Assembly: GCA_023429855.1 (NCBI GenBank)
Contig: JAEZDB010000353.1
Span: 1-9,444, forward strand
Direction: 5' to 3'
Origin: Actinomycetes bacterium
GTDB taxonomy: Bacteria; Actinomycetota; Thermoleophilia; Solirubrobacterales; Solirubrobacteraceae
Length of the DNA: 9,444 nt
In this document: positions 6,053 through 9,444 of the stretch, in pieces
How positions within the stretch are numbered: the stretch's first letter is position 1
How the letters are laid out: every line of letters starts with the position of its first letter
The notes under the pieces: generated by a model
The model's input: the letters and a program-made list of their open reading frames with translations, nothing else
Databases searched by the model: none
Told to the model about the DNA's origin: nothing
Translations under genes and position numbers: made by a program

Positions 6053-6877
6053 TCAGCGCGTGGACTTCATGGCACCGACGAACTGCATCAGCCCGCGGAT
6101 CTCGCGGTGCACCGCGAGGAGGCCTGCGTCGCGGAGGGCCTGGACGATCTGGTCCGGCCCGAACCAGCGGAAGCCGGTGAGCGGGCGCCCGACGTCGATC
6201 AGCGGACGCAGCGGCGACGGCGCGCGATGGCAGGTTGTGAGGATCGCGACGCGGCCGCCGGGCGCAAGGACGCGCGCGAGCTCTTCGATCACGTCAAACG
6301 GGCGGTCGACGAGGTAGAGCGTCCCGAAGCACGAGACCGCATCGAAGGTGCCGTCGGGAAACGGCAGCTGGCCGCCGTCAGCCCGAACGAAGGCCACATT
6401 CGGAGCGTCGGTGTCGGCGACGGCCCGCTCGAGCATCCCGCGCGCGGCGTCGACGCCCACGCCGAGGCCGCCCGGCCCGATCGTCTGCACCAGGCGCCGC
6501 AGCGTGTTGCCCGGGCCGCAGCCGACGTCGAGCACGCGGTCGCCTTCCCGGAGTCCCAGCAACCTGCGCATCATGTCGGCTTCGTCGGCCTCCGAGATCC
6601 CGGCCGTCGCCGCCCCGAACAGCAGCGGTCGCCACGCGCGCTCGTAGATCGTCGGCAGCAGTGCCGACTCCATCACGGCCTGCGAACGAGACTTCGAAAC
6701 GGTCTCGTTGCCCAACGTGTCGAGGTAGCCGGACCGCTGCTTGACCACGGCGCGGTCAGCGATCAGCGCGCGGACGGTTGAGACCGCCTCGCGCTCATGC
6801 CAGGGAGTCGAAGCGGGCGGCTGCTCGCGCCGCTGCGCGGTTGGGCGGCTGCGTGAGGCTGAAGCAGACGTCGTCAC
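6053..6877 (-). CDS. Class I SAM-dependent methyltransferase
   Basis: This 274-aa protein carries a Rossmann-type methyltransferase domain. Motif I is VLDVGCGPGNTLR (residues 115-127), which binds S-adenosylmethionine. The acidic end of strand 2 is GVGVDAARGMLERA (139-152). A PFPDGTFDAVSCFGTLYLV segment follows near residue 173, and LARVLAPGGRVAILT gives the post-motif region. An N-terminal part with RSGYLDTLGNE and LLPTIYERAWRPLLFG precedes the catalytic core, as in a group of actinobacterial UbiE-like methyltransferases; the substrate is unknown, with lipids or quinones as options. The start is a GTG at 6875-6877; the first 25 residues are low in complexity, so the true start could be later, near the PWHERE segment. 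A TACGCT box ends 6 bp before the GTG, so a leaderless start is possible. The gene lies between tRNA-Arg and tRNA-His on the same strand. Confidence 0.9.
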   Translation of the reverse strand: MTTSASASRSRPTAQRREQPPASTPWHEREAVSTVRALIADRAVVKQRSGYLDTLGNETVSKSRSQAVMESALLPTIYERAWRPLLFGAATAGISEADEADMMRRLLGLREGDRVLDVGCGPGNTLRRLVQTIGPGGLGVGVDAARGMLERAVADTDAPNVAFVRADGGQLPFPDGTFDAVSCFGTLYLVDRPFDVIEELARVLAPGGRVAILTTCHRAPSPLRPLIDVGRPLTGFRWFGPDQIVQALRDAGLLAVHREIRGLMQFVGAMKSTR

Positions 6878-6936
6878 CGCTCCAGCGTAAGGCGACGACG
6901 TTCCGAGGCTGGACGGCCGTTCGCAGCCGCCCGCAA

Positions 6937-6963
6937 GGGCGCTGGGCGGCGACCGCCGCGCCC
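6937..6963 (-). terminator. GC-rich hairpin between tRNA-Arg and the methyltransferase gene
   Basis: Two nested 5-bp stems, GGGCG/CGCCC outside and GGCGG/CCGCC inside with a 3-nt loop, form a compact hairpin 26 bp after the 3' end of tRNA-Arg on the minus strand. No U-tract follows, so it may only be a processing or pausing structure. The 112-bp gap around it (6878-6989) contains nothing else that I can support. Confidence 0.35.
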
Positions 6964-6989
6964 AACGTGCGGAACGCGCGTCGGCGACA

Positions 6990-7063
6990 CACCCCCGGAG
7001 GGATTCGAACCCCCGACCCGCAGAGTAGAAATCTGCCGCTCTATCCAGCTGAGCTACGGGGGC
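6990..7063 (-). tRNA. tRNA-Arg (anticodon TCT)
   Basis: The minus strand gives a full cloverleaf: acceptor GCCCCCG with CGGGGGT (one G-U at the first pair), D-arm GCTCAGCTGGATAGAGC, anticodon stem GCAGA/TCTGC with loop TTTCTAC and so anticodon TCT, a 5-nt variable loop GGGTC, and the T-loop TTCGAAT. The discriminator is G73 and CCA is not encoded. It reads AGA (and AGG by wobble). It lies 15 bp downstream of tRNA-Pro, so both are probably on one transcript. Confidence 0.97.
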
Positions 7064-7078
7064 TCACAGACCGACTTA

Positions 7079-7152
7079 TCGGGGCGCCCGGATTTGAACC
7101 GAGGACCTCCTGTTCCCAAAACAGGCGCGCTACCAAGCTGCGCCACGCCCCG
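7079..7152 (-). tRNA. tRNA-Pro (anticodon TGG)
   Basis: The minus strand folds with acceptor CGGGGCG/CGCCCCG, anticodon stem CCTGT/ACAGG and loop TTTGGGA, which gives anticodon TGG for proline. The T-loop is TTCAAAT, the discriminator is A73 and CCA is not encoded. It is the first tRNA of the Pro-Arg pair. A TACGCT box 12 bp upstream (plus positions 7165-7170) could be its -10, but no -35 match is clear. Confidence 0.97.
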
Positions 7153-7295
7153 TGCGGTTTGCACAGCGTACGCGGCTTGCAGGTTGCGACGCGGCACGCC
7201 CTGCCCGGCGCCCGAACGGTGCGGCGCACATGGACGCTGCGCGCCAGCCCGCAAAAGCGGCCAAGGAATTGCTCAAGTCCCCGATGATCCGGAAA

Positions 7296-7330
7296 CTGGA
7301 CAGAAGGAGGAACCGCTCGTGCCTGTCCAG
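7296..7330 (+). promoter_or_regulatory. Hairpin presenting a Shine-Dalgarno and GTG in its loop
   Basis: Perfect 8-bp arms CTGGACAG (7296-7303) and CTGTCCAG (7323-7330) enclose a 19-nt loop. The loop carries AAGGAGG (7304-7310), then 8 nt, then GTG (7319-7321). This is the strongest Shine-Dalgarno in the window, where most genes have none. A folded RNA would hold the ribosome site open in the loop, or another RNA or protein could mask it (inference). Confidence 0.45.
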
Positions 7331-7417
7331 CCGTTCTGGCGCACCCACACCAAGACCCGCGCGACGCGCGACTCGGCGTCGATGACTACCAAAAAAGGGT
7401 GTAGTGGACATTCGTAG
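7319..7417 (+). CDS. Possible 32-aa small protein or leader peptide
   Basis: A GTG placed 8 nt after an AAGGAGG site opens a 32-codon frame that ends with TAG at 7415-7417. The peptide begins VPVQPFWRTHTKTRATRDSA and ends with KKGCSGHS; it is rich in Thr, Arg and Ser and has no membrane segment. I do not recognise it. The support is the excellent ribosome binding site and spacing, not the protein sequence. It ends 165 bp before the CAP gene, so it could be a regulatory upstream ORF in that gene's leader. It may equally be chance. Confidence 0.3.
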   Translation: MPVQPFWRTHTKTRATRDSASMTTKKGCSGHS

Positions 7418-7570
7418 GGTCTATCGGCCGCAAATGGACACCCGTTGGAGGGACCAGTCGCCAAGCGTCCAGACGGAGACCCCAGGACTGTTTTCCGACC
7501 CGCCCCACACCGATGGGGAGATCAACGCAACGAACTCCGATCGGGTGGCACGGATGCCATCCACGTTGCG
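7417..7570 (+). promoter_or_regulatory. Potential structured 5' leader of the CAP-domain gene
   Basis: Several stem-loops can be drawn in a row. GTCTAT (7419-7424) pairs with ATGGAC (7434-7439) with one G-U, extended by GG/CC across a bulge. CCCCA (7503-7507) pairs with TGGGG (7514-7518). GGGTGGCA (7543-7550) pairs with TGCCATCC (7555-7562), an 8-bp stem with one G-U and the tetraloop CGGA. CGCAACG (7526-7532) can pair with CGTTGCG (7564-7570) and enclose the last stem. The final stem ends 12 nt before the start codon. No known riboswitch consensus was recognised. Whether this is transcribed depends on the unlocated promoter. Confidence 0.35.
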
Positions 7571-7582
7571 AGCGAGACCAAG

Positions 7583-8134
7583 ATGCGGGCACGGACGACC
7601 ACAACTTTCATCGCCATGGCGCTTGCCGCCGGGCTCACCAGCGCGAGCCCGGCGGCAGCCGCCACCTCTTGCGCGAACGCAGACGCCGCACCGGGCACGG
7701 TTGCCTCGTCGGCCCTGCGTGAAGCGACCCTCTGCCTGCTCAACGAGCAGCGCGCCGACGCGGGTGTCGGCCCGCTCAAGGCACACAAGAAGCTCGAGAA
7801 GGCCGCCTTCCGGTTCTCCAAGGAGATGGTCAGCAAGCGCTTCTTCGACCACGTCTCCCCGAGCGGCTCGACGCTGAGCACGCGCGTGAAGAAGGTCAAG
7901 TACACCAAGGGCGCGCGCTCCTGGGCCCTCGGCGAGAACATCGGCTGGGGCACCGGCGGCCGCGCCACCCCCGCTTCGATGGTCGATGCGTGGATGAAGT
8001 CCCCCGGCCACAAGCGCAACATCCTCGACCCGACCTTCAAGGAGATCGGCATCGGGATCGTCGGCGGCGCACCCGTCGCGACGGCCGCTTCTGCCGGCGC
8101 GACCTACACCACCGACTTCGGCTTCCGCCGCTAG
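7583..8134 (+). CDS. Secreted CAP/SCP-domain protein (YkwD-like)
   Basis: This 183-aa protein begins with an export signal: MRAR, a hydrophobic stretch FIAMALAAGL, and an Ala-rich cleavage region SPAAAA near residues 22-27. The mature part is one CAP (SCP/PR1) domain: LLNEQRADAGVGPL (residues 52-65), FFDHVSPSG (87-95, His90), GENIGWGTGG (117-126, Glu118), and W-M-K-S-P-G-H-K-R-N-I-L (137-148, His143) with the final strand IGIGIV. These His and Glu residues form the usual CAP cavity. Bacterial members are exported or cell-wall associated; their activity is mostly unsettled. Two cysteines (Cys30, Cys51) near the N-terminus could form a disulfide. An upstream in-frame ATG at 7445 exists, but the signal peptide makes 7583 the better start. 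The ATG has no clear Shine-Dalgarno. Confidence 0.92.
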   Translation: MRARTTTTFIAMALAAGLTSASPAAAATSCANADAAPGTVASSALREATLCLLNEQRADAGVGPLKAHKKLEKAAFRFSKEMVSKRFFDHVSPSGSTLSTRVKKVKYTKGARSWALGENIGWGTGGRATPASMVDAWMKSPGHKRNILDPTFKEIGIGIVGGAPVATAASAGATYTTDFGFRR

Positions 8135-8241
8135 CGCGACGCCCCACGCGAGCCGGCGCCTCGCCGCGCGACTGCTCCCCAAACCGCCCGCGGCCCTTGG
8201 TGACTCCGCGTTCCGGTCTACGAGCTATCGTCAGGTGACAC

Positions 8242-8643
8242 ATGCGCGCGGTATCCAAATCTCAGGGCGGCCTCCGTCACCTCGTGACGGTCGGCGACTA
8301 CAAGCTCGTCGCTGACGAGCCCGTCGAGCGCGGCGGCACCCACACCGGCCCGAGCCCGCTCGAGCTGCTTGCCGCGTCGCTCGTGAGCTGCACCGCGATC
8401 ACGATGCAGCTCTACGCCAAGCGCAAGGGCTGGGACCTCGACGACCTCGAGGTCGAGGTCGACTTCCAGCCGGCCGAGCGCGGTGCGCTCACCCAGTTCG
8501 AGATGATCCTCGGCTTCCCCGACCACCTCACCGAGGACCAGGTCGACAAGCTCAAGGTGATCGCGGCCAAGTGTCCGATCCACCGCACGCTCGAGGGCGA
8601 GGCGATCTTCAGCGAGCGCGTGGAGCGTCGCGCGAAGGCGTGA
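8242..8643 (+). CDS. OsmC family peroxiredoxin-like protein
   Basis: This 133-aa protein fits the OsmC/YhfA group, which reduces organic hydroperoxides through two cysteines. Both are present: Cys50 in LLAASLVSCTAITMQLYAKR, and Cys111 in AAKCPIHRTL. The N-terminal GGTHTGPSPLELL segment is the family's substrate-side motif. The length is typical and no signal peptide is seen, so it is cytoplasmic. An AGGTG stretch lies 5 nt before the ATG and is a usable ribosome site; a TATCGT box ends 10 nt before the ATG. The stop codon overlaps the GTG of the Nudix gene by 4 bp, so the two form a coupled unit. The physiological substrate (organic peroxide or thiol-linked) is inferred from the family. Confidence 0.92.
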   Translation: MRAVSKSQGGLRHLVTVGDYKLVADEPVERGGTHTGPSPLELLAASLVSCTAITMQLYAKRKGWDLDDLEVEVDFQPAERGALTQFEMILGFPDHLTEDQVDKLKVIAAKCPIHRTLEGEAIFSERVERRAKA

Positions 8644-9290
8644 CCGCGCGGGGATCGATCCCGTCCGACGCGACGCTGTCGGCGCTGCTCGACGGCGCTG
8701 AGCACCACGACCTCCATATCTGGCGGCCGATGGAAGGCGATCGTCCGGCGTCGGTCCTCGTGCCGCTGCTCACGGGCGACGGCGACCTTCGCGTGCTGCT
8801 CACGCTCCGCGCCGCAAGCCTCAATAGCCACGCCGGCCAGTACTCCTTTCCCGGTGGACGACCGGAACCCAGCGACGCCGATGCGCTGGCGACGGCGCTG
8901 CGCGAAGCCCACGAGGAGGTCGGCGTGGTCGCCGACGGCGTCCGCATCGTCGGCCGTTTGCCGGAGACGACGACGTACAAGACGGGCTACGCGATCAGCC
9001 CGTTCGTCGGCGTCATCGACGCGTCGCCCACGTGGGTTGCGCAGGCCAGCGAGGTTGCTGAGGTCGCCGAGCCGCGACTCGCCGACCTGATCGAGAACCG
9101 GCAGGTCCACCCCATTGAGCGCGGCGACGGCATGACCGTCCACATGCCCGTCTTCCCGCTCGGCCCCGACCGCGCGGTCTGGGGCGCGACGGCCCGCATC
9201 CTCGACGTGCTCCTGGCGCGCCTCGCGCCCGTGATCGACGCGGTCGCCCCGGGCGGCGCCCCGTACGAGCCCGTCCGCGCCCTCGGGTAG
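8640..9290 (+). CDS. Nudix hydrolase of the NudL type, probable CoA pyrophosphatase
   Basis: The 216-aa protein has the CoA-pyrophosphatase signature before the Nudix box: LLTLRAA at residues 53-59 and then GQYSFPGG at 66-73. The Nudix box follows with G73, Asp79, and REAHEEVGV (88-96); the spacing has one extra residue compared with the classic box, as in E. coli NudL. The conserved Glu residues of REAHEE bind the metal. It should cleave CoA or its oxidised or acylated forms into 4'-phosphopantetheine products and 3',5'-ADP. The start is taken as the GTG at 8640-8642, which overlaps the OsmC stop as GTGA; the frame stays open to an earlier ATG at 8571, but that would lie deep inside the OsmC gene. 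A G-C stem (9283-9287 with 9292-9296) around the stop is too weak to call a terminator. Confidence 0.92.
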   Translation: MTARGSIPSDATLSALLDGAEHHDLHIWRPMEGDRPASVLVPLLTGDGDLRVLLTLRAASLNSHAGQYSFPGGRPEPSDADALATALREAHEEVGVVADGVRIVGRLPETTTYKTGYAISPFVGVIDASPTWVAQASEVAEVAEPRLADLIENRQVHPIERGDGMTVHMPVFPLGPDRAVWGATARILDVLLARLAPVIDAVAPGGAPYEPVRALG

Positions 9291-9444
9291 CCCCGACCGA
9301 TCGCCCGGGCCGCGTTCAGATCGCGCTCCACCAAAGCGGATTCGCGTACCGACTCGGACCGGCGAAACGTCATGCCGCTAGGCGCTGGGGCGGCGACCTC
9401 GACACTGAGGGGCGCGGGGTGCGGGGCGCTCCGCAGGCGAAGTT
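9291..9444. other. Terminal 154 bp without a supported gene
   Basis: No ORF with recognisable homology lies here. A palindrome GCCCGGGC occurs near 9303-9310. On the minus strand a frame reads ERDLNAARAI at 9299-9328, faintly like the end of TnpB-type transposases, but there are no zinc-finger cysteines in that frame and the resemblance may be chance. Confidence 0.4.

Larger units (their letters stand above)
7153..7582. other. 430-bp intergenic region, divergent between tRNA-Pro and the CAP-protein gene
   Basis: This is the longest non-genic stretch in the window. It must hold the promoter of tRNA-Pro (reading left) and that of the CAP-domain gene (reading right). It contains a hairpin with an exposed Shine-Dalgarno, a possible small ORF, an A6 run at 7391-7396, and several consecutive potential stem-loops, listed separately. 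TGGACA occurs three times in direct orientation (7297-7302, 7405-7410, 7435-7440) and once inverted (7324-7329). No convincing -35/-10 pair was found for the rightward promoter. Confidence 0.6.

Noticed and set aside
6778..7287. 169-codon plus-strand frame across the tRNA pair
   Set aside because: The middle part is the complement of tRNA-Arg and tRNA-Pro; no protein support.
7230..7385. 51-codon ORF starting MDAARQPAKAAKELLKSP
   Set aside because: The first half looks helical, but it has no ribosome site, turns into Arg/Ser-rich sequence and matches no family I know.
7417..7582. Cyclic di-AMP (ydaO) riboswitch ahead of the CAP gene
   Set aside because: Such riboswitches often precede actinobacterial cell-wall genes, but the conserved ydaO core segments as I know them are not visible here.
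7421..8182. 253-codon minus-strand frame opposite the CAP gene
   Set aside because: The plus strand has a signal peptide and all CAP motifs; the minus frame is its shadow.

Overview
The window comes from a high-GC actinobacterium. The GC-rich third codon positions, the very large LuxR/ATPase regulator, the weak or absent Shine-Dalgarno sites on most genes, and the style of the secreted proteins all fit the Solirubrobacterales / Thermoleophilia. This lineage call is an inference from gene style; no marker gene settles it.

Region 1 (1-2607) is a compact cluster of phage-tail-collar-type genes. On the plus strand the C-terminus of a probable secreted beta-sandwich protein runs off the left edge and is followed, with a one-base overlap, by a 92-aa protein of the DUF6916 type. 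Facing it on the minus strand is a tightly packed unit of three tandem tail-collar (MdpB-like) genes and a GNAT acetyltransferase, joined by a 4-bp gap and two 4-bp ATGA overlaps. The GNAT and DUF6916 genes converge and share 22 bp of coding sequence. No capsid, terminase, portal, integrase or lysis gene is visible, so this looks like a domesticated or host-borne collar locus rather than a prophage.

Region 2 (2608-5839) is regulatory. A 935-aa LuxR-family regulator with an N-terminal AAA-type ATPase (LAL / MalT-like) lies directly upstream of the collar unit on the same strand. The 142-bp gap holds an inverted repeat and a pair of direct repeats. A good -10 box lies inside an inverted repeat 7 bp before the regulator's ATG, which suggests a leaderless, possibly autoregulated transcript. 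Upstream of it is a short NTF2/SnoaL-like gene.

Region 3 (5886-7152) holds three minus-strand tRNA genes, Pro(TGG), Arg(TCT) and His(GTG), with a SAM-dependent methyltransferase gene between Arg and His. A strong hairpin follows tRNA-His.

Region 4 (7153-8134) is a 430-bp intergenic stretch rich in potential RNA structure, including a Shine-Dalgarno held in a hairpin loop in front of a possible 32-aa ORF. It leads into a secreted CAP/SCP-domain protein.

Region 5 (8242-9290) is a two-gene coupled unit: an OsmC-like peroxidase and a NudL-type Nudix CoA pyrophosphatase, joined by a GTGA overlap. The last 154 bp contain no convincing gene.
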